A DNA stretch of 64,000 nucleotides from Natronosalvus halobius (GTDB lineage: Archaea > Halobacteriota > Halobacteria > Halobacteriales > Natrialbaceae): positions 992,001-1,056,000 of the forward strand of contig NZ_CP099997.1 in the NCBI RefSeq assembly GCF_024138145.1, in the 5' to 3' direction. How positions within the stretch are numbered: the stretch's first letter is position 1; every line of letters starts with the position of its first letter. Positions 43,530-52,741 of the stretch are shown here, piece by piece. The position numbers and the translations under genes are program-made. The notes under the pieces were generated by a model. The model searched no databases and was not told the DNA's origin. It saw only the letters and a program-made list of their open reading frames with translations.

Positions 43530-43862
43530 GTGACAACAGTACAGAACCGTGTAGATTCTGGTTCTGGAACTGTTATTTTGAAATCGCAAGGTGGTGGCGC
43601 TTCAAGGGGGTGCTGTAAGGGTTCTACCAGCCACTGATTATCAGCTTTGAAAACGTTCCATTGAGGTTGAGAGTCATTTATTCAGAAGTGGCCGATGTAT
43701 TTATTAGGGATGGTTGAGGTTCCACTATCAGCATCTAACAGAACGATGAGAAGCTGACGGAGTGGTTGACGTGGTACATACCCCCTAACCCATCCGTCGA
43801 TTGTGGGAATCATTCCCCTGTCAATAAGTCTTCCTATTGTTCACACGGTGCTGTGATTCGAC
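43530..43862. other. Low-G+C intergenic region before the pilin genes
   Basis: No gene is supported. TGTATTTATTAGG at about 43695-43707 is a possible TATA element for the pilin operon. The sequence composition changes here from GC-rich to AT-richer, in line with a boundary of transferred DNA. Confidence 0.6.
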
Positions 43863-44267
43863 ATGCAAATGGAAAGCAAAATTCAAACCGAAGACGAATC
43901 GTCCAGTCGGGCGGTATCGCCAGTTATTGGTGTTATCCTGATGGTTGCGATCACCGTAATCCTGGCTGCAGTGATCGCGGCGTTTGTGCTTGACCTCGGC
44001 CAGAGCAATAGCGCAAATGTAAACGCTGGTGTAACCATTGACGGCGATGGCACATCGGAAGTTACGGTTACTCTCCAAGACAAAGGCAATGCAGACGGAG
44101 TTAAGTTCGTAAACAATAGTGGAAGCCACATACCCAGTAATCTCACTGAAACAGGGCAATCCGTTACTATAGACGGAACTTCTGGAGAATCTGGCGAGTA
44201 TAGTGTAGTTGCTTACACAGACAACGGTGAAGAAACGGCGATTAATAGCTTCACAGTTACTTCCTAA
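43863..44267 (+). CDS. Archaeal type IV pilin, copy 1
   Basis: The 134-residue protein has the archaeal Pilin_N signature [20 protein letters not shown] at residues 13-32, followed by the rest of the hydrophobic helix to about 45. The signal peptidase PibD should cut before AVSPVIG. The rest is Thr/Asp/Asn-rich beta sequence. Such pilins mediate adhesion and biofilm formation. It is followed 2 bp later by a close paralog. G+C is lower than in the surrounding housekeeping genes. ATG 43869 is an alternative start. Confidence 0.95.
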   Translation: MQMESKIQTEDESSSRAVSPVIGVILMVAITVILAAVIAAFVLDLGQSNSANVNAGVTIDGDGTSEVTVTLQDKGNADGVKFVNNSGSHIPSNLTETGQSVTIDGTSGESGEYSVVAYTDNGEETAINSFTVTS

Positions 44268-44269
44268 TT

Positions 44270-44671
44270 ATGAGAATGGAAAGCAAAATTCAAACTGAAG
44301 ACGAATCGTCCAACCGAGCGGTATCGCCGGTTATTGGAGTGATCCTTATGGTGGCTATCACGGTGATTTTGGCTGCCGTGATCGCTGCATTTGTGCTCGA
44401 CCTCGGTCAGAGCAACAGTACAAATGTAAACGCTGGTGTAACCATTGACGGCGATGGCGCATCGGAAGTTACGGTTACTCTCCAAGATAAAGGTAATGCA
44501 GACGGAGTTAAGGTAGTTAATTCAACTGATGGCTCTAACGAGGGTAGTACTGAATCGGTTGGTGGTTCTATCAAGGTAAACAGTACAGGCAACTATAGCG
44601 TAGTTGCATACCAAGGTAGCTCAGGCGATCCAGACGAAGAAACAGCTATCAATAGTTTCGGAGTCCAGTAA
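44270..44671 (+). CDS. Archaeal type IV pilin, copy 2 (tandem duplicate)
   Basis: The 133-residue protein shares almost the whole N-terminal 80 residues with copy 1, including [20 protein letters not shown] and [11 protein letters not shown], but the C-terminal 50 residues differ (VVNSTDGSNEGSTESVGGSI). This pattern is what gene duplication followed by divergence of the exposed part would give. A T-rich stretch at 44688-44702 may be the operon terminator. Confidence 0.95.
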   Translation: MRMESKIQTEDESSNRAVSPVIGVILMVAITVILAAVIAAFVLDLGQSNSTNVNAGVTIDGDGASEVTVTLQDKGNADGVKVVNSTDGSNEGSTESVGGSIKVNSTGNYSVVAYQGSSGDPDEETAINSFGVQ

Positions 44672-44933
44672 TATGGACGATCGGTAGTATATTTTCTTTC
44701 TTCAAAAGTAAAGCAGTTAGGAGATGAGCTGAGAAGTTCGTTTCCGAATATGGTCTCAAGCTAATTGATGCTGTAAAGCAACTCAGGTGGCTGTCCGAAA
44801 AGGAGTAGATCTCGGACGTGAATCGGCCCGATCGGGCCGCCTATCGCACCAAGACACTCACTATACCCGGGTTGCCGTCCGCCTTACTCGCAACCAGGAC
44901 ATAAATCTCCAGCAACATCGGAACTGCGACGAC

Positions 44934-45498
44934 ATGAAAGTCTGGCTCAGCCAGATCGAAGTTGCACAGCTTCTCGAGGTCGCCACCGACACCCAGCAGC
45001 AACTCGCCTATTCGTTGGGCGCACGCTGTGGGCTCCGGTCGCACGAAATTCTCGACGTCTCGCCCGAGGACGTCGTCGACACCGACGCCGGGACAGTACT
45101 CCGGGTATGGCACGGGAAAGGCAACAAGTTCCGTGAGACGCCCGTTCCGCGCGATCTGGCGACCACTATCCGAACCGTGGCCGACGTCCGCGACTCCTCG
45201 AACGAAAAACCGTTGCTCGAGATCTCGACGACGCGCTCGCTTCGGCGATGGGTCAGCAGAACCGCTCGCGAACTTCACCAGGTGACCGGCGACGACGGCT
45301 GGCTCTATCTCGGCGTGCACGACCTCCGACGGACGTGAGCGACCGCGCTAGCGAGCAACGATGTCGATCCGCTCCTGGTGATCGACTGGGCGGATGGAAC
45401 GATCTCGAAACATTTCTCGAGCACTACCGCGGGACGTACTCGCCGGAAGCACAACAGCAAGAACGCAAAAAGTCGACTGGTTTAATCGAAAAGTTTGA
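44934..45498 (+). pseudogene. Decayed tyrosine recombinase/integrase (XerC/D-like)
   Basis: The frame from ATG 44934 (MKVWLSQIEVAQLLEVATDT) reads the catalytic domain of a haloarchaeal tyrosine recombinase: GARCGLRSHEILDVSPEDV, WHGKGNKFRETPVP and LGVHDLRRT, then stops at TGA 45336-45338 where TGG (Trp, WATALA) is expected. Beyond, ATALASNDVDPLLVIDW continues in frame, then shifts near 45388 to GGWNDLETFLEHYRGTYSPE with the nucleophile tyrosine, and shifts again near 45470 to VDWFNRKV and a stop. One nonsense change and two frameshifts make it inactive. Confidence 0.85.
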
Positions 45499-45508
45499 TT
45501 GGACTCCG

Positions 45509-46012
45509 CTATCGTCCTTTGCCACGACCGCCACCAGGTGCGACTTCGTACGTACCGCCGACCCTGATAACGTCACCAGCTTCGTTCTTCCCGTTACCCA
45601 AATCCTCGTTGAATTTGTACTCCACCTCAAATTCGTAGATTCCGGGCGATTTTGGCGGTGTCGTGTAGCGCCAGTACGTCGTCCAGCCGTCCTCTTCTTC
45701 GTCGATACCCCCGCGATATGAGTCGAAATCGTCTATGGGCTCTCCATCGATCCACGCTCGAATCTCATATTTCCCGAGAAAGTCCTCGAGTTCCGGTTTG
45801 GTCGGTGAAATCCATCCAATTCGATGGGTGATCCAGTCACCCGTCGACACCTCCTGGGGCTTTGGAGTCGGAAACGGATGGACGGATGCGCTCGAGACGT
45901 TCTCGTTCGGTGGAAGTCGTCGGCCGGACTCTGCAGCGGCCAGGCCCGAAGCGGCTATCGTACTACCGAGCGCTACCGATCCTGCGTTCACAAGGAGTTG
46001 TCTGCGACGCAT
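45509..46012 (-). CDS. Exported protein of unknown function (twin-arginine-type signal)
   Basis: The 167-residue protein has an N-terminal RRRQLLVNAGSVALGSTIAA signal with the Tat-like arginines and a cleavage region near AAAESG. The mature part is acidic and aromatic with beta-sandwich character (HRIGWISPTKPELEDFLG, YEFEVEYKFNEDLGNGKN) and ends in a Gly/Arg tail. Convergent with the integrase remnant, 10 bp apart. No family recognised. Confidence 0.75.
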   Translation of the reverse strand: MRRRQLLVNAGSVALGSTIAASGLAAAESGRRLPPNENVSSASVHPFPTPKPQEVSTGDWITHRIGWISPTKPELEDFLGKYEIRAWIDGEPIDDFDSYRGGIDEEEDGWTTYWRYTTPPKSPGIYEFEVEYKFNEDLGNGKNEAGDVIRVGGTYEVAPGGGRGKGR

Positions 46013-46169
46013 AGTAGGAAATTTGACCTAATCATCTAATATATTCCGGTCGGCTAACATAACTACTGCTGAAAATACAACGCCGCTATCTCTCGCTAAA
46101 AGTCATAGTGATCGAGGAATGATTCGAGTACCAGAATCTATATCAAACAGATAGTATTTGTTAGTTGTA

Positions 46170-46352
46170 ATGAGTGCGACAGAACGACGGCTTCGGAACC
46201 TCCTGCTAATGGCGCTCGCAATACAGTGTTCGATCTTCGGAATAGTAACCTCCGAAGTGGTACTTTTGTACCTCAGCCTGGGGATTACGACACTTGCAAT
46301 TGGTAATGAGGCGTTCTGGGTGTTCGAAATTGGCAAAGCGATAGATCGGTAA
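46170..46352 (+). CDS. Small two-helix membrane protein
   Basis: The 60-residue product begins MSATERRLRNLLLMALAIQC and has two hydrophobic helices (about residues 10-28 and 32-50), ending EIGKAIDR. Starts at TTG or ATG further upstream are possible but less good. An A+T-rich stretch about 25-30 nt upstream could be its promoter. The size and lower G+C leave some doubt, and no function can be given. Confidence 0.55.
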   Translation: MSATERRLRNLLLMALAIQCSIFGIVTSEVVLLYLSLGITTLAIGNEAFWVFEIGKAIDR

Positions 46353-46423
46353 CACGCACCGCCGAGAAGCTGGGGCTCACCCTCCAGGCGATCAATACCG
46401 CTCAAGCAGTGAGCGCTTATTTT

Positions 46424-46700
46424 CACGCGGGCTCACCTCCGTGGCGACCGGGCGCGATCTCGGAATCGGGAATCGAGACATCGACATCCGCGCCGATTCC
46501 GCGGCTCAGGCGACGGGACGAATTGCACTCGCTGCAGCGTGGCCGCGGTCCCCGTCGTCACCATAAGACGCGGCGGAACTACTCGCTAATGTGGGTACCA
46601 CAGTGGTCACAGGTCGACCGATCGACCGATCGACCGGCGTCCAGGATGTGGAACTTACGCAGACCACCCTCGGTCAGAAGTGTGTCGAGAAGGCTCTCCG
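46424..46700 (-). pseudogene. Possible remnant of a zinc-ribbon protein
   Basis: On the minus strand two pieces look like one broken small gene. The first (about 46700-46575) reads VTESLLDTLLTEGGLRKFHI and then STCDHCGTHISE followed by TAG. The second (about 46535-46424), in another frame, reads CSECNSSRRLSRGIG and ADVDVSIPDSEIAPGRHG. CxxC pairs in each suggest a zinc ribbon. No start codon is seen for the first piece. This may be decay next to tRNA-Trp or chance. Confidence 0.35.
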
Positions 46701-46716
46701 TGACTTATATTTCGAA

Positions 46717-46891
46717 TGGGGTCGGAGGGATTTGAACCCCCGATCGACTGATATCTCCGGTGCGCCTCGGAACTCCAGAGGGTCATCACACGGACACTGA
46801 TCAGGTGCCCGATCAGTATATCAGTCTGGAGTGTCGTCCCGGGCGCGGGACCTCTGGAGTCAGTCGCCATGCCTGGCTTGGCCACGACCCC
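46717..46891 (-). tRNA. tRNA-Trp (anticodon CCA) with an intron of about 100 nt
   Basis: On the minus strand the acceptor stem is GGGGTCG (46885-46891) and CGACCCC (46718-46724), discriminator A. The anticodon CCA is at 46855-46857; the anticodon stem ACTGA pairs with TCAGT at 46747-46751. About 100 nt lie between, the usual place (after position 37) for archaeal introns. The intron contains a box C, GTGATGA (46783-46789), and CTGA boxes, as in the Haloferax tRNA-Trp intron, which guides 2'-O-methylation of its own tRNA. A CTTTAG element lies about 26 nt upstream. Confidence 0.93.
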
Positions 46892-47017
46892 TCGAGCAAT
46901 CGTTGGGTGATCCAGCCTAAAGCAGTTACGGTTCAGGTGAGAGACTGCGGCCGCAGATTCTGACCAGCGACCCGAGCGTTCGGAGTGAATCAGGCGAAAT
47001 TCCAACTCGAGACCGCG

Positions 47018-47944
47018 TCAGAGCCAGGGGGCCCGTCCAGCGGTCGACGTCGTGTCGTCGCCTGGGTACGGATCGGCGTCGCCGTTCGAGTCGTCGACGG
47101 TCACGGTTGAGTTCGAGTCGTCCCGTTCGAGATTATCGGCCGCGTCTATCGACGCTTCCGAACTTTCGCCGCCATCAGTCTGCGTTCCGGAACTGGCCGA
47201 CGGGGCGTCCGATTCGTCATCGGTGTCGGGATCCAGCGCGAACAGCGCGGCGACGACGAGCGCAGCCAGCGGCGCCTGCCCAAAGGCCATCCCCATAATC
47301 GAGAGTGGCAACAGACCGAGGGCGACGGCGCTCCCGAACCGGAACCGGTTGAGATCCATGTATTCGCGCAGGTACGGCCCGCTGGCAGCCACGGAGAGCG
47401 CGAACGCCACGCCGATCACGGCAGCCAGCGTCGCATTGGCGACCAGGTGTGGGTCGTCCATGAGCGCGAACTCCGCACCCGAGGGCTCGAGGCTGGCGAC
47501 GAGTCCCAGTCCGATGATGACGCCAGGACTCGGCAGGTACTCGCCGACGGTGGCACTCGCGGTCTTGGCGGCGATGGCCAGTATGACCAGCGCGGCGAAT
47601 CGCTCGAAGGTCGCCGTCTCGATCACGCTCTCGATCGCCGGCGCGAGCGCGGCCTGGATCGCTGCGAGCACGATCAACGGAATGCCGACGAGCAACACGA
47701 CGCGAACCTGCTCGCGGACGGTCCCCTGCATCTCCGCGAGGATGACGGCGAGGGTCGCACTGCCACCGAAGATGAGGAGGCCAACCTGGACGGCGCTCGC
47801 CGGCGTCTCGAGGGCGCCGGCCAGGATCAGGGCGACGAAGATGCCGTCGACTAGCGGGAGGGCCATCACCAGGGCGAGGAGTCTGGCGTCACCGCCGACT
47901 AATCGTTCGAGACGGAGGGCGACGGGGTGTTGTGACGTACTCAT
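47018..47944 (-). CDS. DUF5794 family multi-spanning membrane protein
   Basis: The 308-residue protein has about seven hydrophobic helices from residue 20 to 240 and an acidic Ser/Thr/Asp-rich C-terminal tail of about 65 residues (DPDTDDESDAPSASSGTQTD). The helix region includes LVMALPLVDGIFVALILAGAL and VGEYLPSPGVIIGLGLVASL. It matches the haloarchaeal DUF5794 family as I know it; the function is unknown. Confidence 0.82.
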   Translation of the reverse strand: MSTSQHPVALRLERLVGGDARLLALVMALPLVDGIFVALILAGALETPASAVQVGLLIFGGSATLAVILAEMQGTVREQVRVVLLVGIPLIVLAAIQAALAPAIESVIETATFERFAALVILAIAAKTASATVGEYLPSPGVIIGLGLVASLEPSGAEFALMDDPHLVANATLAAVIGVAFALSVAASGPYLREYMDLNRFRFGSAVALGLLPLSIMGMAFGQAPLAALVVAALFALDPDTDDESDAPSASSGTQTDGGESSEASIDAADNLERDDSNSTVTVDDSNGDADPYPGDDTTSTAGRAPWL

Positions 47945-48505
47945 CGATTACGAACGATGGCCGTGACCCGAGGCCTGGGGATGGGGGTAACGAGGTGAAC
48001 GGTCCCGCAGCGACTGCTGGAGCGGAAGCCAGTCCATCGACGTCGACATCGACGTCGACGAGGAGCGTTTCCGTCCAAGCCGAAGACCTCGTGCTGTGAG
48101 TGGGCAATTCCCAAAGAAAATCGCGGCTACGGAGTCGAACGTCGTCCGGCCGGCGAGTCGGGAATCGCGGAAGTTCACAGCGTGCATACTCGAATCGAGT
48201 GGACCTGTATTATTAAACGTTGTGTGAGATTGCTGAACACGAACCGTGAAATCGTAACCGAAACACGAGTAACACTAGAGAATATCTCCTGTCGTAGCCG
48301 ATTAGACGAGAGTTTTCAACACTGGGCGACATCGATCAGCAAAAGTTGCCCGCCAGGGAGTGAGACCGTGAATTGTGGTAGTACCGGTGGCAGTAACAGT
48401 GCTAGTGTCGGAACCCCATCGCGTCAAACATCGAGAATGGCGTCGAGTACCACACGCTCGAGGGAGTCTCGGAACGCTTTTTACCGACGGTTCCGGACAG
48501 TTTAC
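47945..48505. other. Intergenic region before guaB, no supported gene
   Basis: Frames here are short and low-quality. A short GTCGAC-rich repeat (ATCGACGTCGAC twice) lies at about 48037-48059. A CTTTTTACC element at 48478-48486 lies about 25 nt before ATG 48506 and is the probable guaB promoter. An A+T-richer stretch at about 48200-48290 holds nothing recognisable. Confidence 0.65.
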
Positions 48506-50005
48506 ATGGCGAACGACGTTCCCGAGCACGAGCCGTATTCTGCGAAATTGCGCGTACCGGAAGCGTTGACGTTCGACGACGTCTTGCTCCGGCCAAAGGA
48601 GAGTCGTGTCGAGCCCGACGAGGCGGACCTGTCCTCGCGAGTGTCTCGAAACGTCGAGGTCTCGGTCCCGATTCTCTCGGCGGCGATGGACACTGTCACC
48701 GAGAGCGAGATGGCAGTCGCGATGGCCCGTCACGGCGCACTCGGCGTCCTCCACCGGAACATGAATATCGATGAGATGGTCGAATCGATTAGTAGTGTCA
48801 AGCGCGCGGACGAACTCATCATCCCCTTCGACGACGTCGTGACGGCCGACCCGGAGATGACGGTCCGCGAGGTCGACGAGATGATGGTCCGCGAGGGCGT
48901 CGGCGGGGCACCCGTCGTCAATACGAACGGCGAGGTGCTGGGCATCATCTCGAGTACGGACATCCGCCCGCACCTCGAGGTAGGAGAGAACGACCCGGTG
49001 ACGGAGGCGATGACCGACGAGGTCATCACGGCGCCCCAGGACATCGACGCGCGCGACGCGTTCGACCTGATGTACGAGCACAAGATCGAGCGCGTCCCCG
49101 TCGTCGACGACGAGAACTTGCTGGTCGGCCTGGTCACGATGCAGGGCATCTTGCAGCGACGGGAGTACAAACAGGCCGCTCGAGACGAAACCGGCCGCCT
49201 GCGGTGTGGCGTCGCCGTCGGTCCGTTCGAAACTGATCGCGCGGTCGCGGCCGACGAGGCGGGGGTGGACGTGCTCTTCATCGACTGCGCCCACGCGCAC
49301 AACCTGAACGTCATCGACGGAGCGCGCGAGATCAAAGAATCCGTCGACGCGGACGTCGTCGTCGGGAACGTCGGGACGCGAGAGGCCGCGGAGGACCTGG
49401 TGGACTTCGCCGACGGCATCAAGGTCGGCATCGGCCCGGGATCGATCTGCACGACGCGGGTCGTCTCCGGCGCTGGTATGCCCCAGATCACGGCGGTCGC
49501 GCAGGTCGCGGACGTGGCGAGCCAGCACGACATTCCGGTGATCGCTGATGGCGGAATTCGCTACTCCGGCGACGCCATCAAGTCGATCGCCGCCGGTGCC
49601 GACGCCGTGATGCTCGGTTCGTACTTTGCGGGCACTGACGAGGCTCCTGGACGCGTCGTGACGATGAACGGCAAGCGCTACAAGCAGTATCGAGGAATGG
49701 GATCTGTCGGGGCGATGAAATCGGGTGACGGCGACCGATACCTCAAGGATGATCCGGAGGACGACGAGGAGTACGTGCCGGAGGGTGTCGAGGCGGCGAC
49801 GCCGTACAAGGGCACGCTCCAGTCGGAGCTCCACCAGCTCGCGGGCGGAATGCAGTCGGGAATGGGGTACGTCGGTGCGGAGACGGTCCCCGAATTCAAG
49901 GAGCGAGCGGAGTTCGTTCGTGTCTCCTCGGCTGGCCAGGCCGAGGGGCACGCCCACGACGTGGTGATTACGGACGAAGCGCCGAACTACTCGCCGAGCG
50001 AATAA
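48506..50005 (+). CDS. guaB: IMP dehydrogenase
   Basis: The 499-residue enzyme oxidises IMP to XMP for guanine nucleotide synthesis. It has [22 protein letters not shown] near residues 21-42, two CBS domains (residues about 95-215; [20 protein letters not shown] and [20 protein letters not shown]), the catalytic loop [17 protein letters not shown] near 310-326 with the active cysteine, and the flap with [21 protein letters not shown] 48506 is preferred over far-upstream starts by family length and TATA spacing. Confidence 0.96.
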   Translation: MANDVPEHEPYSAKLRVPEALTFDDVLLRPKESRVEPDEADLSSRVSRNVEVSVPILSAAMDTVTESEMAVAMARHGALGVLHRNMNIDEMVESISSVKRADELIIPFDDVVTADPEMTVREVDEMMVREGVGGAPVVNTNGEVLGIISSTDIRPHLEVGENDPVTEAMTDEVITAPQDIDARDAFDLMYEHKIERVPVVDDENLLVGLVTMQGILQRREYKQAARDETGRLRCGVAVGPFETDRAVAADEAGVDVLFIDCAHAHNLNVIDGAREIKESVDADVVVGNVGTREAAEDLVDFADGIKVGIGPGSICTTRVVSGAGMPQITAVAQVADVASQHDIPVIADGGIRYSGDAIKSIAAGADAVMLGSYFAGTDEAPGRVVTMNGKRYKQYRGMGSVGAMKSGDGDRYLKDDPEDDEEYVPEGVEAATPYKGTLQSELHQLAGGMQSGMGYVGAETVPEFKERAEFVRVSSAGQAEGHAHDVVITDEAPNYSPSE

Positions 50006-50249
50006 TCCGCCTCGGGAGACCGCTATTAGGGGAGTGTCTGCTCAACATTGCTGATGGGGTGAAAACACGTCGAGAGAAATTTTGGCCAGGTCGACACAAG
50101 ACGATACTCGACCGAGTTGGGTAGTGCGCCCCGATTGAGGGAATACGGCTGAATAGTACCGTGCTTTCTCGCTCGTGTATTGGACGTTAGCATCCTCATT
50201 GGCCAATAGCTAGATATGCTAGAAAGACAAACGGAACCCAAGAACATTC

Positions 50250-51767
50250 ATGGGACGGGGACAGGCGAGTATTATTGGGGTTGTGCTCTTGATGGGTTTT
50301 GTCATCATTTCAGCGACGGCAGTTGCCGTTATGGGGTCGTCTGCCCTCGCCGTTGTACAGGATCAATCGAACTCAGAACACAGAATCAATGAAATGCAGT
50401 CGCTCTCACAGGAGATGAGAACGGCCTCTATGTCAAATGACGGGACGTTGGCGACGGACGTCGGTGAATTCGAGTTCGAATCGGGAGGAAATATTCAGGT
50501 TCTCGTAGACGGGGAGGTCGTTGCAAATCACGACATGAACCGCATCGTGAACGGCAACCTGGTTTACGAAGGCGGATTACTCATCGATGGCGAGCGAGTG
50601 GTAGACTCTCCAGAAATGGATTCACAGGATGGAGTATATCGACTTACGATGCCTGTCGTTTCTGGGGATTCACTGAACGAAGAGTTGCGACACAAAACGA
50701 CGCGGTCGGTTCCAATTACTGACTCGACTGCCAACGTAACTATCGTAATCGAGAGCGAATACTACGAGCACTGGGAAACTCTGTTTGAAGATGCTGACGA
50801 TATCGAAACAATTCCGGAAGACAATACCCTCAAAGTTATGTTCCCTGGTGGAAAAGCACCTGAACCGAAAACCGTCGAGAACGCGCTCTCGCTCGGATTG
50901 GCCAACCAGCAAAACGTCGGATTGAACGATATACCGGGGCTGACTGCGGATAGTTACAATTCTGAGGTCGGATCATACGATCCTGCCAATCCTAACCGGA
51001 ACGCGAAGGTTGCTGCCCATGACGACCTAGACGACAACATGGGAGCAGGATCTCAGGGGATCCTCATCAGGGGTGACTTTGTCACATCAGGAAATGTGAA
51101 GAAGAATATGCGTAACGGATCTCACAAAAACTTCGAGGCTGATAACGTCTATTGGGACAACGACAGTATCGAAAAAGGGATTCCAACGTCAGAGTTACTG
51201 GATAATCCGTCTGACTACTCGGACGAACAATTGTACGTGACTGGCGATCTCGAGGGAGGCAAGTACTACAAGAAGGGACTTCTCGTTACCTCCAACGAAA
51301 TTACCGTAACCGATAGCTCGACGCTGTACGTTGACGGTGATCTGGAACTGTCCTCTTCGGACATTATCGTTGAATCCGGAAACGAACTTGAGGTTCACGT
51401 AGATGGTGACCTCGTGCTAGACGATTCATCCGTAATCAATCAGGACGCGCATAATTCGTTGGATATCTCCTTTTATGTATCCGGAGACGTGCAAATAGAA
51501 CCTCAGGAAAATTCGCGATCCGAGTTAACTGGGTTACTCCACGCATCGGAGGGAACGCTGCACATGAACGACGAGGTCGAAATCTACGGGGCACTGGCTA
51601 TCGACGACATCGTTACGGATAACCACAACAAGGATCACCTGCTGATTCACTACGACGAAAATCTCGAGAATAAGGTATTAAAACAAGTCTCGGAGACTGA
51701 AATGGAGGAAGCAAGCCGAGACACGAAATTCATCGAAATCAGGTTCTCTGAGTTCGATTCTGAGTAA
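50250..51767 (+). CDS. Surface protein with pilin-like N-terminus and bactofilin-like repeat region
   Basis: The 505-residue protein starts MGRGQASIIGVVLLMGFVII, a class III-like helix as in haloarchaeal DUF7289 pilin-like proteins, anchoring it in or assembling it from the membrane. The middle is Asp/Glu/Ser-rich. The C-terminal third has repeated turns such as LYVTGDLEGGKYYKKG, LYVDGDLELSSSDIIVE and VHVDGDLVLDDSSV, which suggest a beta-helix as in DUF7305/bactofilin-like proteins. G+C and codon use are lower than in guaB, pointing to transfer. It is likely cell-surface. Confidence 0.8.
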   Translation: MGRGQASIIGVVLLMGFVIISATAVAVMGSSALAVVQDQSNSEHRINEMQSLSQEMRTASMSNDGTLATDVGEFEFESGGNIQVLVDGEVVANHDMNRIVNGNLVYEGGLLIDGERVVDSPEMDSQDGVYRLTMPVVSGDSLNEELRHKTTRSVPITDSTANVTIVIESEYYEHWETLFEDADDIETIPEDNTLKVMFPGGKAPEPKTVENALSLGLANQQNVGLNDIPGLTADSYNSEVGSYDPANPNRNAKVAAHDDLDDNMGAGSQGILIRGDFVTSGNVKKNMRNGSHKNFEADNVYWDNDSIEKGIPTSELLDNPSDYSDEQLYVTGDLEGGKYYKKGLLVTSNEITVTDSSTLYVDGDLELSSSDIIVESGNELEVHVDGDLVLDDSSVINQDAHNSLDISFYVSGDVQIEPQENSRSELTGLLHASEGTLHMNDEVEIYGALAIDDIVTDNHNKDHLLIHYDENLENKVLKQVSETEMEEASRDTKFIEIRFSEFDSE

Positions 51768-51797
51768 CGCCGAAGATTCGTGGTTGTATAATCGAGA

Positions 51798-52658
51798 TCA
51801 ATTCCAGGGAGCCATATCCGGATCCACCTCTCGATGCACTTCCTCGATCCCGTCGATTCTCTCGAGATCCTCACTGTCCAACTCTACGCCTAGCGACGCC
51901 CAGTTGTCCGAGATATGATCCTGGCCGGTCGCTTTCGGAATCGCGGTGACGCCTTTCTCGCGGAGCCAGGCGAGACTAACCTGGGCCTCGCTGACGTCGT
52001 GTTTTTCCGCCACGGACTGTATCTCGGGTACGTCGAAGACCTCGCCTCGAGCCAGCGGCGAGTAGGCGACGAGTTCGACGTCCTGGTCGGCACACACCGA
52101 CCGAAGCTCTTCCTGGGGAAGCAGCGGGTGACACTCGACCTGGTTCGCGAAGAGAGGTGCATCCAGGAGGTCGATCGCCTCCTGGAGGTGGCGAGGCTCG
52201 AAGTTGCTGACGCCGACGTTGCGGATCAGGCCGTCGTCGTAGAGTTCGTCGAACGCGGCCAGCGTCTCCTCGGCGTCGTAGGTGTTGATCGGCCAGTGGA
52301 CGTACAGCAGGTCGACGGCGTCGACGCCGAGTTTCGCCAGGCTCTCCTCGGTTGTCTCGAGGACGTCGTCGTGGGCAAGGTTTGAGGTAGCCACCTTCGT
52401 CGCCAGGAAGACGTCCTCGCGGTCGATGTCGGCGTCGGCGTCGGCGTTGGCAGTAGCGTCGGCAATTCCCTGCCCGACGTACTCCTCGTTGTCGTAACCT
52501 TGCGCGGTATCGACGTGACGGTACCCCATCTCGAGCGCGGTTCGAACGGAGTCCGCACACTGGCTCGGATCGGTGTTCTGCCAGGTGCCGAGGCCGAGCA
52601 TCGGCATGCCGTTCGCGGCCGGACAGTCCCCACTGGTGGGTTCGGAACTGGAATCCAT
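51798..52658 (-). CDS. Aldo/keto reductase
   Basis: The 286-residue enzyme has the family motifs MPMLGLGTWQNTD near residues 18-30, MGYRHVDTAQGYDNEEYVGQ near 44-63 (catalytic Asp and Tyr), the lysine in VFLATKVATSN near 83-93, the histidine in DLLYVHWPINTYD, and the NADPH-site stretch AIPKATGQDHI. It reduces carbonyls with NAD(P)H. A short Ala/Asp repeat (ATANADADADID) is written by a GTCGGC-type repeat. No operon partner is evident. Confidence 0.93.
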   Translation of the reverse strand: MDSSSEPTSGDCPAANGMPMLGLGTWQNTDPSQCADSVRTALEMGYRHVDTAQGYDNEEYVGQGIADATANADADADIDREDVFLATKVATSNLAHDDVLETTEESLAKLGVDAVDLLYVHWPINTYDAEETLAAFDELYDDGLIRNVGVSNFEPRHLQEAIDLLDAPLFANQVECHPLLPQEELRSVCADQDVELVAYSPLARGEVFDVPEIQSVAEKHDVSEAQVSLAWLREKGVTAIPKATGQDHISDNWASLGVELDSEDLERIDGIEEVHREVDPDMAPWN

Positions 52659-52741
52659 ACTCGAGCGCTAGCGGACGAGTCGAAAAGGCGTTGGGTTTGC
52701 GGGTGCCACCTCTCGTGACGGGGCGGGCGTGGAGGCGTCGG

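Noticed and set aside
46409-46735. Plus-strand 108-codon frame before tRNA-Trp
   Set aside because: It is Arg/Ser-rich and without motifs, and it runs into the tRNA gene; the minus strand shows better coding signs.
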